From Paenibacillus donghaensis (GTDB lineage Bacteria; Bacillota; Bacilli; Paenibacillales; Paenibacillaceae): DNA of 64,000 bases. Shown piece by piece: positions 52,035 through 62,431 of this stretch. Under the pieces are notes generated by a model that was given only the letters and a program-made list of their open reading frames with translations, ran no database searches and was not told the origin of the DNA. Each line of letters opens with the position of its first letter. The first letter of the stretch is position 1. The position numbers and the translations under genes were made by a program. Location: positions 3,596,001-3,660,000 of the forward strand of contig NZ_CP021780.1 of the NCBI RefSeq assembly GCF_002192415.1, in the 5' to 3' direction.

Positions 52035-53015
52035 TCACTCAACTCCCGAAGGCATCACGCGCTCCGCCGACAACGTCTGGCTGACTGTTCCCAGCTGCAG
52101 TCCCTTGCTCTTGATTCCGTGGATCATCCCCTTCAGCGCCCTGGAGGAAGAGGAAGTTGGATGCATTAGAATTAATGTGCCCGGTTCAGCTTGCGTGGTG
52201 ATCTTGGCAACGACTGATTCCGGCGAAGGGTTTCGCCAGTCGACCGTGTCGAGGGTCCAGAGCACCGTTCCCAGTCCCAAGCTGTGGGCAATCTCTACAG
52301 TTTTTTGGTTGAAGTCACCAGAAGGGGGCGCGAACCATTTGTTCGTTACACCCAGACTCTGCTTCAGCAACTGCTGGGTTCGGGCAATCTCAGCGGTTGC
52401 TCTGGCGGTGCTCAGATTACTCATGTTCGGATGGGTATAGGCATGGTTCTCCATTTCATGTCCGCGCCGCAGCATCTCACCAGCGAGCTCGGCATTCTTG
52501 TTCAGCCAGCTTCCATCGAGGAAAAAAGTAACCTTCACCTGCTCCTCGTCGAGAATGTCCAGCATGGGAATAATATACTCATTCCCCCAGGCGACATTTA
52601 TCATCAGCGACACCATCGGCTTCGCCGGATTACCCCGGTACACCGGCTGCGCCCCCAGATCCTTCAGCGATACGGCAGGCGGATGCTGGCGGTAAATATA
52701 TTGCAGCGGACTGCCGGGCATCAGCATAGCCTTGCGGTAGGTGGCTTCCACATCAATCTCCAGCCCGTTGTAACCCGGAATGGCCTTCCAGACCCGGTCA
52801 ACCACAGCATCCACCGGCGGCGCATTCAGTCTGGCAGCAGCCTGCTCGATGGTCCCTCGCAGCTCTTCACGGGCCTGCCCGGGGTTCTTTGCCCACACGG
52901 CAAGCGCCTGTTGCTCTTTCATCGGCGCCAGCACATCCTTCAGCGGTCCGCTGCTGTATGCTCCTATGACGATGGCGATAACCGCGAGCGCCCAAGCCGC
53001 TTTTTCCGTTCTCAT
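52035..53015 (-). CDS. ylxY: Polysaccharide deacetylase-like sporulation protein YlxY
   Basis: A 326-residue NodB-fold protein. The N-terminal signal/anchor (KAAWALAVIAIVIGAYSSG) shows it is exported. The NodB domain spans about 135-315 with EMENHAYTHPNM (metal His pair) and FAPPSGDFN. The usual TFDDG metal/base motif reads INVAWGNEY, so the first Asp pair is missing and activity is doubtful. ATG at 53015 follows GGAGGGG. It is placed between pnp and mlpA as in B. subtilis. Confidence 0.9.
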   Translation of the reverse strand: MRTEKAAWALAVIAIVIGAYSSGPLKDVLAPMKEQQALAVWAKNPGQAREELRGTIEQAAARLNAPPVDAVVDRVWKAIPGYNGLEIDVEATYRKAMLMPGSPLQYIYRQHPPAVSLKDLGAQPVYRGNPAKPMVSLMINVAWGNEYIIPMLDILDEEQVKVTFFLDGSWLNKNAELAGEMLRRGHEMENHAYTHPNMSNLSTARATAEIARTQQLLKQSLGVTNKWFAPPSGDFNQKTVEIAHSLGLGTVLWTLDTVDWRNPSPESVVAKITTQAEPGTLILMHPTSSSSRALKGMIHGIKSKGLQLGTVSQTLSAERVMPSGVE

Positions 53016-53136
53016 AATCGTTCCCCTCCGCAACATACGGTCTTAGGTTGCCGCCCTTGCCCACAGCAAGGACGCCTCGTCCAAGCCTATGCGTTGCCTC
53101 GACTAATTATTCATCTCTAGCGCCGAATGGGGAAAC

Positions 53137-53240
53137 AAGTAGAAACGGCTTCGCCGTCCTTTGTATATGAGGCGGCGTCCGTTTCTGCGAGAAATAGAAG
53201 GATAATTTATAGCGTGAAACATATAAATTCTTATATTTTT
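53137..53240 (+). repeat. Dispersed hairpin repeat, copy 3 (AGAAACGG family)
   Basis: GTAGAAACGGC ... GTCCGTTTCTGC with a loop stem, then tail GAGAAATAGAAGGATAATTT, ATAGCGTGAAACATATAAATTC and TTATATTTTT. The tail matches copy 1 almost base for base. It lies between pnp's terminator and the ylxY promoter region (53016-53313 holds nothing else). Confidence 0.8.
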
Positions 53241-53241
53241 A

Positions 53242-53278
53242 AAAAAAAGAGCCAGAACGATAATCGCTTCTGTCTCTC
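53242..53278 (-). terminator. Terminator after pnp
   Basis: AGAGACAGAA ... TTCTGGCTCT on the minus strand followed by TTTTTTT. Confidence 0.85.
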
Positions 53279-53313
53279 TTGAACATGCCCTTTAGCAGAC
53301 CGGAACCGGGTTC

Positions 53314-55413
53314 TTAAGCCTTCGCTGTTTCGGAAGTTAATACCGCCTTGCGGGACAGGTTGACACGACCCTGCTGGTCGATTTCAGTAACCTTGACGGT
53401 GATGGTATCGCCGATTGCCACAACATCCTCAACCTTGGCTACACGTTCAGTGGACAGCTGGGAGATGTGCACCAATCCGTCTTTGCCGGGAATCAGCTCG
53501 ACAAATGCGCCAAACTTCTCAATCCGCCGCACGGTACCCACGTAAATTTCGCCGACCTGCACCTCACGCACAATGCCTTCGATAATCGAACGGGCTTTTT
53601 GGATCATTTCTTCGTTGGAAGAACCGATGAACACACGGCCGTCCTGCTCGATGTCGATCTTTACGCCGGTTTCTTCGATGATTTTATTGATAATTTTACC
53701 ACCAGCACCAATAACATCACGGATTTTATCCGGATTGATATTGATGATGATGATTTTGGGAGCATATTTGGACAGGTTCGGTCTAGGCTCGGAGATCACT
53801 TCCAGCATTTTACCCAGAATGAACATCCGTCCTTCCTTGGCCTGCTGCAGCGCTTCCTGCAGAATCTCACGGTCAATACCGTTGATCTTGATATCCATCT
53901 GGATCGCAGTAACCCCTGCCGCTGTACCTGCTACCTTAAAGTCCATATCGCCGAGGTGATCTTCCATCCCCTGGATATCGGTCAGGATCGATACATGCTC
54001 GCCGTCCTTGATCAGACCCATCGCCACACCGGCAACCGGCGCTTTGATTGGCACACCCGCATCCATCATGGCCAGGATACTGGCGCAGATGCTGGCCTGC
54101 GAGGTCGAACCGTTGGATTCGATGGCTTCGGATACGAGGCGGATCGTGTACGGGAATTCAGTTTCGCTAGGAATGACTTTGGACAATGCGCGTTCTCCGA
54201 GTGCTCCGTGGCCGATCTCGCGACGTCCCGGTGCTCTTAACGGACGCGCTTCCCCTACGCTGAATGGAGGGAAGTTGTAATGGTGCATGAAACGTTTGGT
54301 TTCAGCCAGATCAATACCGTCCAGAATCTGAACATCTCCAAGAGCGCCTAGCGTACATACGCTGAGGATCTGTGTTTGTCCGCGTGTGAACAGACCGGAG
54401 CCGTGCGTGCGCGGCAGCAGGTTAGTGTCACATTCAATCGGACGAATCTCATCAAGCTTGCGGCCATCCGGACGAATCTTATCGTGGGTGATCAGACGTC
54501 TGACTTCTTCCTTCACGATATCATGCAGGACTTCCTTGACATCCTTAAGCAGTTCAGGGGCTTCTATGTATTTCTCTGCGAAATACGCAACCGCCTCATC
54601 ATTCACAAGGTCAATGGCTTCCTGACGGGCATGTTTCTCGGCAATTTTCACTGCGTCGATCAGACGGGTCGAAGCATAGCCGCGAACCTCCTGGTTCACC
54701 TCAGCATCAACAGCATGCAACTTGACTGCCATCTTCTCCTTGCCGGCAAGCTTCACCAGTTCTTCAATGGTAGCAACAATCTTGCGGACCTCATCATGTC
54801 CGAACATAATGGCTTCGAGCATAACTTCTTCCGTCACTTCATTGGCTTCCGCTTCCACCATCATAATGGCGTCTTTCGTTCCGGCAACTACGACATGAAT
54901 TTCGCTGACAGCCTGCTGGGCAATATCAGGGTTGATGATAAACTCGCCATTGATCAGGCCTACTTCAACTCCGCCGATCGGTCCGTTGAAAGGAACATCC
55001 GAAATGCTCAGTGCAGCGGAGGTACCGATCATCGCGGCAATTTCAGGTGCGCAGTCTTGATCCACACTCATTACCATATTCAACACCTGTACATCATTAC
55101 GGAAACCTTCCGGGAACAAAGGACGAATTGGACGGTCAGTCAAGCGGCTGGACAGAATCGCCTTCTCACTGGGTCTGCCTTCACGTTTAATGAATCCGCC
55201 GGGGATTTTGCCCACCGAATACAATCTCTCTTCATAATTGACAGTCAGCGGGAAAAAGTCCAGGTCCTTCGGCTCTTTCGAGGCTGTAACCGTACACAAT
55301 ACTGCAGTATCTCCATAACGCACCATAACAGCTGCATTGGCCTGCTTGGCCAAACGGCCGGTTTCCAGCACCAGGCGTCTTCCGCCGAGCTGCATTTCCA
55401 CACGTTGTTCCAT
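53314..55413 (-). CDS. pnp: Polynucleotide phosphorylase
   Basis: A 699-residue 3'-5' phosphorolytic exoribonuclease. Two RNase PH domains (about 10-145 and 310-545, the second with the active-site [10 protein letters not shown]) flank a helical linker. They are followed by KH ([20 protein letters not shown]) and S1 ([20 protein letters not shown]) domains. Full length. GGAGGGG precedes ATG. It lies downstream of rpsO with its own gap containing a repeat copy. Confidence 0.98.
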   Translation of the reverse strand: MEQRVEMQLGGRRLVLETGRLAKQANAAVMVRYGDTAVLCTVTASKEPKDLDFFPLTVNYEERLYSVGKIPGGFIKREGRPSEKAILSSRLTDRPIRPLFPEGFRNDVQVLNMVMSVDQDCAPEIAAMIGTSAALSISDVPFNGPIGGVEVGLINGEFIINPDIAQQAVSEIHVVVAGTKDAIMMVEAEANEVTEEVMLEAIMFGHDEVRKIVATIEELVKLAGKEKMAVKLHAVDAEVNQEVRGYASTRLIDAVKIAEKHARQEAIDLVNDEAVAYFAEKYIEAPELLKDVKEVLHDIVKEEVRRLITHDKIRPDGRKLDEIRPIECDTNLLPRTHGSGLFTRGQTQILSVCTLGALGDVQILDGIDLAETKRFMHHYNFPPFSVGEARPLRAPGRREIGHGALGERALSKVIPSETEFPYTIRLVSEAIESNGSTSQASICASILAMMDAGVPIKAPVAGVAMGLIKDGEHVSILTDIQGMEDHLGDMDFKVAGTAAGVTAIQMDIKINGIDREILQEALQQAKEGRMFILGKMLEVISEPRPNLSKYAPKIIIININPDKIRDVIGAGGKIINKIIEETGVKIDIEQDGRVFIGSSNEEMIQKARSIIEGIVREVQVGEIYVGTVRRIEKFGAFVELIPGKDGLVHISQLSTERVAKVEDVVAIGDTITVKVTEIDQQGRVNLSRKAVLTSETAKA

Positions 55414-55460
55414 AAAACCCCTCCTTGGTATGATAGATAGTCAACCCGATCTGTATACAA

Positions 55461-55520
55461 CAAGCAAAAACGGCTTGGCCTCTTGGATGAGGAAAAGCAG
55501 CCGTTTAGCGAATAATATAA
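55461..55520. repeat. AGAAACGG-family hairpin, diverged copy 5
   Basis: GCAAAAACGGCT ... AGCCGTTTAGC, with inner CCTC/GAGG, lies between rpsO's terminator and pnp. The tail of copies 1-3 is not conserved, so membership is tentative. Confidence 0.4.
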
Positions 55521-55554
55521 TCATCTGTACTTGTAAAGTTATGCCCCAATTTTC

Positions 55555-55622
55555 AAAAAGCAACCCGGCTGTCCCGCTTGTCGCTCCGAGAAGGACATAC
55601 GGTGAACAACCAGGCTGCTTTA
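55555..55622 (-). terminator. Terminator after rpsO
   Basis: AAAGCAGCCTGG ... CCGGGTTGCTTT with an inner TGTCC/GGACA stem, followed by TTTGA on the minus strand. Confidence 0.78.
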
Positions 55623-55641
55623 AGGGTAATCTTATGAGATA

Positions 55642-55911
55642 TTAACGACGCAATCCCAGTCTTTCGATCAGGGCGCTGTAACGTCTAATATCCTTGTTCT
55701 TCAGATAAGCCAAAAGTTTACGACGTTGTCCAACCATCTTCAGCAGTCCGCGACGGGAATGATGATCCTTCTTGTGCGTACGCAGGTGGTCAGTCAAATT
55801 AACGATGTTCTCCGTTAGGATAGCAACTTGCACCTCAGGGGATCCAGTATCGGATTCGTGAGTTTTGTGCTCGTCGATCAATTGGTGTTTACGTTCTTGA
55901 GTCAATGCCAT
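55642..55911 (-). CDS. rpsO: 30S ribosomal protein S15
   Basis: An 89-residue S15 ([29 protein letters not shown] ... LIERLGLRR), the primary binder of the central 16S domain. ATG at 55911 is preceded by AAGGAGGTG; an upstream in-frame ATG lies before that site. The 150-base leader may hold S15 autoregulation, but no specific fold is claimed. Confidence 0.98.
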   Translation of the reverse strand: MALTQERKHQLIDEHKTHESDTGSPEVQVAILTENIVNLTDHLRTHKKDHHSRRGLLKMVGQRRKLLAYLKNKDIRRYSALIERLGLRR

Positions 55912-56061
55912 CCTGTTCACCTCCTTCATTATAATCGCCATTAGCCTCGTAACCGTCGGTGAGAACGAGCAACCAAGCTAAGGTTAATATGCTGTCAATC
56001 CAGCAACGTTAATCAGTATAGCACCTTCATAGCCAAAAGTAAACGGCTTGTCCGGCCTAGC

Positions 56062-57009
56062 TTATGAATTAGTTTCCAGCAAGCCTTTGGCCGTTTCAGC
56101 ATCCGCGCCAATCTGGGCAATCAGCGCCCCAATGGAATCGAATTTACGCTCCGGCCGAATATAAGCTACAAGCTCCACCTTAAGCTCCTGATCATACAGG
56201 TCCCCTTCGAAATCAAACAGGTGAACCTCAAAGCTGGGTGCAATCACACCCTCATGAAAGGTAGGTTTCACACCCACATTCATAACGCCGCAGAGTGCCT
56301 GATCCTTATAAAAAGCCTTCACGGCATAAACGCCTTTGGCCGGAACCACAAAAGGGTCGTCCAGTCTAAGGTTAGCCGTCGGAAATCCAATCGTCCGGCC
56401 GCGCTTCTCGCCGTGCGAAACCGTCCCGCGCAGGTGATAATTACGTCCGAACCAGGAATTGGCCAGCGTGATATTTCCTTGCTGCAGGCTTTTGCGGATA
56501 CCGGAGCTGCTGACCTTGACGCCATCCAGCAGGAACGGTGGAGCCGTCTCTACCTTCATCACACCTTGCCCCAGCTCACGCAAGGTGTCGGTGTCCCCTT
56601 CTCCACGGTAGCCGAAGCGGAAATCGAAGCCCACTACCGCCGTGCTAATCTGCAGCGGCAGCAGCATTCCGGCTACGAAGTTCTGCGGGCTGACACGGGA
56701 CAGCTGCTCATTGAATTCTATAATGTACAAAATATCGACACCCATATCGAATAGCAGCTCCTGCTTGTCAGGCTGGGGAGTCAAATAACCTTCATAGTCC
56801 CCTTTGCCCATAACATCCTTGGGATGGGGATGAAAGGTGATGACTGCAGCCGGCACTTCTTCCTTGCGTGCCAAAGCTACTGCCGAGTGAATCACACTGG
56901 CATGTCCACGGTGCAGCCCGTCGAACTGCCCGAGGGCAGCCACCTGCGGCTGCGCCCACTGCGCTGCGGTTTCGGGCGGCATCGGATAGGTTAACGTTAC
57001 AGTTCTCAC
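56062..57009 (-). CDS. ribF: Bifunctional riboflavin kinase/FAD synthetase
   Basis: A 315-residue enzyme making FMN and FAD. The N-terminal adenylyltransferase domain has GQFDGLHRGHAS (HxGH type) and SSSGIRKSL. The C-terminal kinase domain (about 185-310) has GRTIGFPTANL. GTG at 57009 is chosen because AGGTGAG lies seven bases upstream; an earlier GTG at 57021 has no site. It is located between truB and rpsO as in many Firmicutes. Confidence 0.95.
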   Translation of the reverse strand: MRTVTLTYPMPPETAAQWAQPQVAALGQFDGLHRGHASVIHSAVALARKEEVPAAVITFHPHPKDVMGKGDYEGYLTPQPDKQELLFDMGVDILYIIEFNEQLSRVSPQNFVAGMLLPLQISTAVVGFDFRFGYRGEGDTDTLRELGQGVMKVETAPPFLLDGVKVSSSGIRKSLQQGNITLANSWFGRNYHLRGTVSHGEKRGRTIGFPTANLRLDDPFVVPAKGVYAVKAFYKDQALCGVMNVGVKPTFHEGVIAPSFEVHLFDFEGDLYDQELKVELVAYIRPERKFDSIGALIAQIGADAETAKGLLETNS

Positions 57010-57052
57010 GCAGTTTCTCACCTACAATTCACTTGATAAAATTAATCATTCA

Positions 57053-57967
57053 TCAGGCCCCGGAAAAAACCTTGACCGGAGCAATCGCACCTGATTCATC
57101 CAGCTCATAGATTCCCAGAAATACGTCCTGGAGATCATATAGCCTGAAATGTCCCGATTGCTTCACTTCCGGCGCTACATAACGCAAGGAAAGACGCTGG
57201 CCCTGCAGGGCCGCCTTCTTCTTCTCCTCACTAACAGTATGCTTCGGCAGATGCGCAATGGCTTCATCGGCGGGAATCAGCTGAGCCTCCAGTGTTCCTG
57301 CTGTCATATGCTCGGCAATCTGCTCCAGCGTCAGGCAATGGCTGGCCGAAATACCGGCCGACATCGTCCGCTCAAGCTTCACCATCACACCCGGCAGCCC
57401 CAGGGCACGGCCGATGTCGACACAAAGCGTACGAATATAGGTGCCTTTGGAGCATAACACACGGAACGATATCTCAGGGTAAGGTCCTTCCCAGACCATG
57501 TCCGTCATTTCAATCTCGTAAATCTCCACCTCGCGGCTTTTGCGTTCGACCGTCTTGCCCTCGCGGGCCAGTTCATACAGGCGTTTGCCGTCAACCTTGA
57601 CTGCGGAATACATCGGTGGGACCTGGGAGATCACTCCCTGGAAGGAATTCAGTACAGCCTGCACCTCTTCACGGCTAACCTGCACCTCTTCCAAAGCTTC
57701 GGTAATTGTACCGGTCATATCCTCAGTATCGCTTGACATACCCAGTCTCAGGGTTGCCACATATTCCTTGGGCAGCTCCTGAATATATTCTACCACTCGG
57801 GTGGCTTTACCCAAGCATAACGGCAGCACACCGGTCACCTGCGGGTCCAGCGTCCCGGTGTGGCCGATCCGCTTCATGCCAAGAATGCGTCTGGCTTTGG
57901 CCACAACATCATGTGAAGTGAACCCTGCCGGCTTGTAGACAGCCAGAACTCCTGTTAGCTCACTCAT
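57053..57967 (-). CDS. truB: tRNA pseudouridine-55 synthase
   Basis: A 304-residue TruB. The catalytic Asp lies in HTGTLDPQVTGVLPLCLG (near 40), and YSAVKVDGKRLYELAR and a C-terminal PUA-like domain follow. The start overlaps the nrnA stop by four bases, so translation is coupled. Confidence 0.97.
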   Translation of the reverse strand: MSELTGVLAVYKPAGFTSHDVVAKARRILGMKRIGHTGTLDPQVTGVLPLCLGKATRVVEYIQELPKEYVATLRLGMSSDTEDMTGTITEALEEVQVSREEVQAVLNSFQGVISQVPPMYSAVKVDGKRLYELAREGKTVERKSREVEIYEIEMTDMVWEGPYPEISFRVLCSKGTYIRTLCVDIGRALGLPGVMVKLERTMSAGISASHCLTLEQIAEHMTAGTLEAQLIPADEAIAHLPKHTVSEEKKKAALQGQRLSLRYVAPEVKQSGHFRLYDLQDVFLGIYELDESGAIAPVKVFSGA

Positions 57968-58941
57968 AAATAACGTCTGACCTCCTCCAGCACCTGCGGA
58001 ATCACTTCTTCCAGAGCAGCTTCAATCTTGGCTCCGGCAGCGCGTGTATGTCCGCCGCCCCCGAAGGTCTGGGCCAAGGCAGCAACATCCACCTTGCCAG
58101 CCGAACGCAGGCTGACCTTCACTGCGCCCGGATGGATTACCTTGAACAGAATGCCTACCTCAACCCCTTGAATATTACGGGGATAATTCACAATGCCTTC
58201 AAGGTCTTCATTGGAAGCTCCGCAGGCAATCATATCCTCAGGAGTAACATGGACCCAGGCGACATCCCCTTCAGGAGAGAGCTGCAGGGTACTCAGTGCC
58301 CGGTTCAGCACCTTGACCTGTGCCAGCGTCATCTCTTCCAGCAAGGTTTCAGCTAGCTCCGGCCCGTTTACGCCAAGCTTCAGCAGCTCGGACACAGCTG
58401 CCATTACTTTAGGGGAGGTATTCGTATAACGAAACCCGCCGGTATCGGTAAGCAGTCCGGTATAAATTGCTGTGGCAATATCGGTGTTCCACTCCAGAGC
58501 AAACAGCTGGAGCAGATCAAATAATATCTCTGCGGTTGCAGCGGCATCCGGCTTGATCAGATTAACCGCGCCATAACCGTTATTGGTCGGATGATGGTCA
58601 ATATTGGCGATCAGCGCATCGGCAGCAAAATAGCGGTGCGTCAATCCTACACGCTGAAAATCGGCACAATCCACACAAATGACATGCTTGAATTCACGGT
58701 CCGGTCCGGCCAACGTCATATTCAGAATCTGATCGGCATGCCACAGATACTCCATCCGTTTCGGAATCGGTCCTTCATTCAGCATACAATATTTTTTGCC
58801 CAGACATGAGAGAAGCCAGCCCACCGCAAGGGTGGAGCTGACTGCATCTCCGTCCGGCTGAACATGCGACACTACAAGATAATCGTCGTGTTCCAGCAGA
58901 AAGTCACGGGTCTGCTGGAGACTTTGTTCATAGCTCTGCAT
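57964..58941 (-). CDS. nrnA: DHH-family phosphoesterase (oligoribonuclease/pAp phosphatase, NrnA type)
   Basis: A 325-residue DHH-DHHA1 enzyme that degrades nanoRNA and pAp. Metal motifs: SHVQPDGDAVSS (near 25), VDCADF, IDHHPTN and DTGGFRYT. The C-terminal GGGGHTRAAG is the DHHA1 substrate loop. In the rbfA-nrnA-truB order it completes the RNA turnover set of this operon. Confidence 0.95.
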   Translation of the reverse strand: MQSYEQSLQQTRDFLLEHDDYLVVSHVQPDGDAVSSTLAVGWLLSCLGKKYCMLNEGPIPKRMEYLWHADQILNMTLAGPDREFKHVICVDCADFQRVGLTHRYFAADALIANIDHHPTNNGYGAVNLIKPDAAATAEILFDLLQLFALEWNTDIATAIYTGLLTDTGGFRYTNTSPKVMAAVSELLKLGVNGPELAETLLEEMTLAQVKVLNRALSTLQLSPEGDVAWVHVTPEDMIACGASNEDLEGIVNYPRNIQGVEVGILFKVIHPGAVKVSLRSAGKVDVAALAQTFGGGGHTRAAGAKIEAALEEVIPQVLEEVRRYL

Positions 58942-58980
58942 TCGCCGTCTCCTTTATAACGAGATTCACTGCCCTGCAGC

Positions 58981-59334
58981 TTATCTCTTTTCGCTCTTGC
59001 CCAGGTCGCCGAGCAGCTTCTCAATATGGCTGCCGTACGCGACCGATTCATCAAGCTTGAAGATCAGTTCCGGGGTATGGCGAAGGCGGATGGCCTTGCC
59101 CAACTCCGAGCGAAGGAAGCCGTTGGCTTTCTCTATCGCTTTAAGCGATCCGCTCTTCTGCTCTTCATCCCCCAAGACACTCAGGTATACCTTGGCCTGC
59201 GAAAGATCGTTGGTCACGTCTACGCCGGTTATGGTAACAAACCCGATCCGGGGGTCCTTCAGTTCGCTTTGGATCAGCAGGCTCAGCTCTTTCTTGATCT
59301 GCTCGCCTACGCGTCCCGCTCTAATTTTGGACAT
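58981..59334 (-). CDS. rbfA: Ribosome-binding factor A
   Basis: A 117-residue RbfA ([27 protein letters not shown]-like fold) for 30S maturation and cold adaptation. It follows infB by 18 bases. The ylxP gene that lies between infB and rbfA in B. subtilis is absent. Confidence 0.97.
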   Translation of the reverse strand: MSKIRAGRVGEQIKKELSLLIQSELKDPRIGFVTITGVDVTNDLSQAKVYLSVLGDEEQKSGSLKAIEKANGFLRSELGKAIRLRHTPELIFKLDESVAYGSHIEKLLGDLGKSEKR

Positions 59335-59352
59335 CTGTATTCACCTCTTTGC

Positions 59353-62115
59353 TTAGCGCTCTACCGTTTCCATGATGAACGCTTCGATAATGTCGCCTTC
59401 TTTGACATCGTTATAGCGTTCCAAAGTAATCCCGCACTCATACCCCTGTGCGACTTCCTTGGCATCATCCTTGAAACGTTTCAGGGTATCAATCTTGCCT
59501 TCAAATACAACGATACCGCCACGGATCAAGCGCATTTCAGCATTGCGGGTGATTTTGCCGGAAGTAACCATACATCCTGCAATAGTACCCACCTTGCTGA
59601 TTGTGAAGACGTTGCGCACTTCAGCATGGCCGATAATGCTTTCTTTGAAGATCGGATCAAGCATGCCCTTCATCGCACTTTCGATTTCTTCAATTACGTT
59701 GTAAATAACGTTGTGCAGGCGAACATCAACCTTCTCCTGATCAGCCGCTGCTTTGGTCTGTGCATCCGGACGAACGTTAAAGCCGATAACAATCGCGTTA
59801 GACGCTGCTGCCAAGGCAATATCGGACTCCGTAATGGCACCGGCACCGCTGTGAAGAATCTTCACGCGTACGCCTTCGACTTCAATTTTGGCCAAGGAAC
59901 CTTTCAGCGCCTCGATAGAACCTTGAACGTCACCTTTGATGATTACATTCAGGTCTTTAATCTCGCCATCCTTGATATGCTTGAACAGATCATCCAGTGT
60001 TACACGGGTGTTCGTGTTCAGCTCGGATACACGCTGGGTGGTCGAACGTCTATCGGCAATGGCACGGGCTTTACGCTCGTCTTCAAAAGCCATAAACGGA
60101 TCGCCTGCCTGCGGCACCTCAGTCAGGCCGGTAATTTCAACTGGTGTTGAAGGTCCCGCTTCCTTGAGACGGCGTCCCTTGTCGTTCACCATGGCGCGGA
60201 CACGTCCGAAGCAGTTACCCGCTACAAAGGCATCGCCCACTTTCAGTGTACCGTGCTGTACGAGAATCCGGGCAACCGGGCCGCGGCTCTTATCAAGCTC
60301 GGCTTCAATAACCGTTCCGCGTGCCCGTTTGTCCGGGTTCGCTTTATATTCGTTCACTTCGGCAACCAGCAGAATCATCTCCAGCAATTCTTCGAGGTTT
60401 ATGCGCTGTTTGGCGGACAGATTAACGAAAATGGTGTCGCCACCCCACTCTTCGGGAACCAGTTCGTAACCAGTAAGCTCCTGCTTCACCTTATCAGGAT
60501 CAGCGCCTTCCTTGTCAATCTTGTTGACAGCTACGATAATTGGCAGTCCAGCAGCTTTGGCATGGTTGATCGCTTCCACTGTCTGTGGCATTACACCGTC
60601 ATCGGCAGCTACGACAATAATGGTCATATCCGTAACCTGTGCTCCGCGAGCACGCATAGCGGTAAACGCTTCGTGACCCGGGGTATCCAGGAAAGTGATT
60701 TTCTTATGGTTGATCTCTACCTGGTAAGCACCGATGTGCTGCGTAATTCCGCCGGCTTCGCCGCCGCTTACATTGGTGGAGCGAATGGCATCAAGCAATG
60801 TTGTTTTACCATGATCGACGTGACCCATGATGGTAACAACCGGAGGACGACTCTGAAGCTCTTCATCCGTATCATTTTCTTCCACGGTTTCGAAGCTGTC
60901 TTCGTCGACCGGAATCTTCACTTCTACTTCTACGCCGAACTCGCCGGCAAGCAGCAGGATGGTGTCGATATCCAGTTCCTGGTTGATCGTGGCCATTACG
61001 CCCATGGAGATCAACTTCTTGATCACTTCCGAAGCATCCTTGTGCAGCAGTTTTGCCGTTTCACCAACGGTCATGCTGCCGCGCACGATAATCTTCTTCG
61101 GTGTGTTGTCAATCTTCTCGCGGCGTTCCATCTGCTGGTTTTTGCCACGGCCGTTTTTGCCGCCGCGTCCACGGTAATTACCGCCTTTGCCATCGTCAAA
61201 ACGTCGTTGGCCCGTGCCGGGTCTGCCCCCGCCGCCAGTAGTGTTCTTCTTCGGTCCACCCTTGTCGCCGCCACGGGAGAAATCTCCGCCAGTGCCGCCT
61301 TGACCTGTACGTGGTGCTCCGCCTTGTCCTTGCGGACGGCTGCCGGGACTGCTGCCCTGCGGACGTGCGCCTGCTGTGCCGCTGCCCTGTGGACGAGTAC
61401 CGCCAGTGCTGCTGCCCTGTGGACGTGCGCCTGCTGTGCTGCTGCCCTGTGGACGAGTACCGCCAGTGCTGCTGCCCTGTGGACGTGCGCCTGTAGTGCT
61501 GCTGCCCTGTGGACGAGTGCCGCCGGTGCTGCTGCCTTGTGGACGTGTGCCGCCAGTGCTGCTGCCTTGCGGACGAGTGCCGCCGGTGCTGCTGCCTTGC
61601 GGACGGTTGCCGCCAGTACTGCTGCCTTGTGGACGGTTGCCACCGGTGCTGCTGCCTTGTGGGCGTGGTGAAGATGTCGAGCTTGTTCTTGGCGCTCCGC
61701 TTTGCTGCGGACGCGAATTTTGCGTAGTACCTGATTGTGCTGAGCGGGAATCTTGTCCGCTTTGGGGCCTTGGGGACGTCGTCGATTGGTTGTTGTTTTG
61801 GTTACTGTTCATACCTACCTGCTTTTCCGGTTGATTTTTGTTGGCATTCTGAGCGCTTGCGGGTTCGGCGGTTACCGCGCCGGCTGCTGCCGGACGGCTG
61901 CTGGTGCCCGTATCCCGCTTCGCTGCAGCGTTTGATTTGACATCCTTGAAGAACTGCTCTACTTTGTTCACGGAACCATTCTCCATGACACTCATATGAT
62001 TGTTCACAGGCACATCCAGACGCTTCAGAATTGTAATGATCTCTTTACTGCTCATGTTCAATGACTTCGCGTACTCATAAACGCGTAGTTTATCTTTATT
62101 ATCTTCTTTAGTCAA
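59353..62115 (-). CDS. infB: Translation initiation factor IF-2 with decapeptide repeats
   Basis: A 920-residue IF-2. An IF2_N module (residues 1-55) is followed by a long low-complexity region (about 60-330). That contains ten 10-residue repeats [10 protein letters not shown] and Gly/Arg-rich stretches. A second IF2_N, the GTPase domain (G1 [10 protein letters not shown]3 DTPGHEAF, G4 NKID) and the C1/C2 tRNA-binding domains complete it. TTG at 62115 is chosen because GGAGGTG lies six bases upstream. It overlaps ylxQ by 8 bases. Confidence 0.96.
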   Translation of the reverse strand: MTKEDNKDKLRVYEYAKSLNMSSKEIITILKRLDVPVNNHMSVMENGSVNKVEQFFKDVKSNAAAKRDTGTSSRPAAAGAVTAEPASAQNANKNQPEKQVGMNSNQNNNQSTTSPRPQSGQDSRSAQSGTTQNSRPQQSGAPRTSSTSSPRPQGSSTGGNRPQGSSTGGNRPQGSSTGGTRPQGSSTGGTRPQGSSTGGTRPQGSSTTGARPQGSSTGGTRPQGSSTAGARPQGSSTGGTRPQGSGTAGARPQGSSPGSRPQGQGGAPRTGQGGTGGDFSRGGDKGGPKKNTTGGGGRPGTGQRRFDDGKGGNYRGRGGKNGRGKNQQMERREKIDNTPKKIIVRGSMTVGETAKLLHKDASEVIKKLISMGVMATINQELDIDTILLLAGEFGVEVEVKIPVDEDSFETVEENDTDEELQSRPPVVTIMGHVDHGKTTLLDAIRSTNVSGGEAGGITQHIGAYQVEINHKKITFLDTPGHEAFTAMRARGAQVTDMTIIVVAADDGVMPQTVEAINHAKAAGLPIIVAVNKIDKEGADPDKVKQELTGYELVPEEWGGDTIFVNLSAKQRINLEELLEMILLVAEVNEYKANPDKRARGTVIEAELDKSRGPVARILVQHGTLKVGDAFVAGNCFGRVRAMVNDKGRRLKEAGPSTPVEITGLTEVPQAGDPFMAFEDERKARAIADRRSTTQRVSELNTNTRVTLDDLFKHIKDGEIKDLNVIIKGDVQGSIEALKGSLAKIEVEGVRVKILHSGAGAITESDIALAAASNAIVIGFNVRPDAQTKAAADQEKVDVRLHNVIYNVIEEIESAMKGMLDPIFKESIIGHAEVRNVFTISKVGTIAGCMVTSGKITRNAEMRLIRGGIVVFEGKIDTLKRFKDDAKEVAQGYECGITLERYNDVKEGDIIEAFIMETVER
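61366..61665 (-). repeat. Ten 30-bp tandem repeats inside infB
   Basis: RPQ codons recur exactly every 30 bases from 61657-61665 down to 61357-61365 (eleven RPQ, ten full units). Variation is concentrated at the ninth-to-tenth codons (GN, GT, TGA, AGA). A 60-bp higher-order pattern (GGT alternating with A/T-GA) suggests recent duplication of paired units. Confidence 0.95.
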
Positions 62116-62431
62116 TAACTCCACCTCCGACAGTATCTCCAAGCACTCTGGAGATCATTTCCGCGAATCCTTTATCCGTAACGGCCAGCACAACGCGCTG
62201 ATCCTTACCAATACTTGCACCGAGGCTGTCCCGGTGAAATGCGATTACTAGTGGAATATCGTAGGTTCCGCATTTATCACGGAACTTTTTTTGGGTATTA
62301 TCTGAAGCGTCACCTGCCAGAACGACCAGCTTCGCCTCTGAAGACCGCACTGCCTTAAGTACAGCCTCATCGCCGGTGACAATCTTGCCTGCTCTCATCG
62401 CAAGCCCTAAATAAGAAAGTGCCTTACTCAT
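62108..62431 (-). CDS. ylxQ: YlxQ, L7Ae-family RNA-binding protein
   Basis: A 107-residue L7Ae/L30e-fold protein that binds kink-turn RNA ([40 protein letters not shown]). ATG at 62431 overlaps the ylxR end by 8 bases and the gene overlaps infB by 8 bases, a tightly coupled operon. Confidence 0.93.
   Translation of the reverse strand: MSKALSYLGLAMRAGKIVTGDEAVLKAVRSSEAKLVVLAGDASDNTQKKFRDKCGTYDIPLVIAFHRDSLGASIGKDQRVVLAVTDKGFAEMISRVLGDTVGGGVID

Noticed and set aside
54376..55440. 354-codon plus-strand open frame
   Set aside because: Opposite pnp, with no ribosome-binding site or known motif.
61366..61665. Regular 30-bp repeats as a possible CRISPR array
   Set aside because: Units are contiguous without unique spacers and are in frame inside IF-2; no cas genes are present.
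60253..61671. 472-codon plus-strand open frame with Cys/Ala-rich repeats
   Set aside because: It is the antisense image of infB; the repeats mirror the IF-2 decapeptides.
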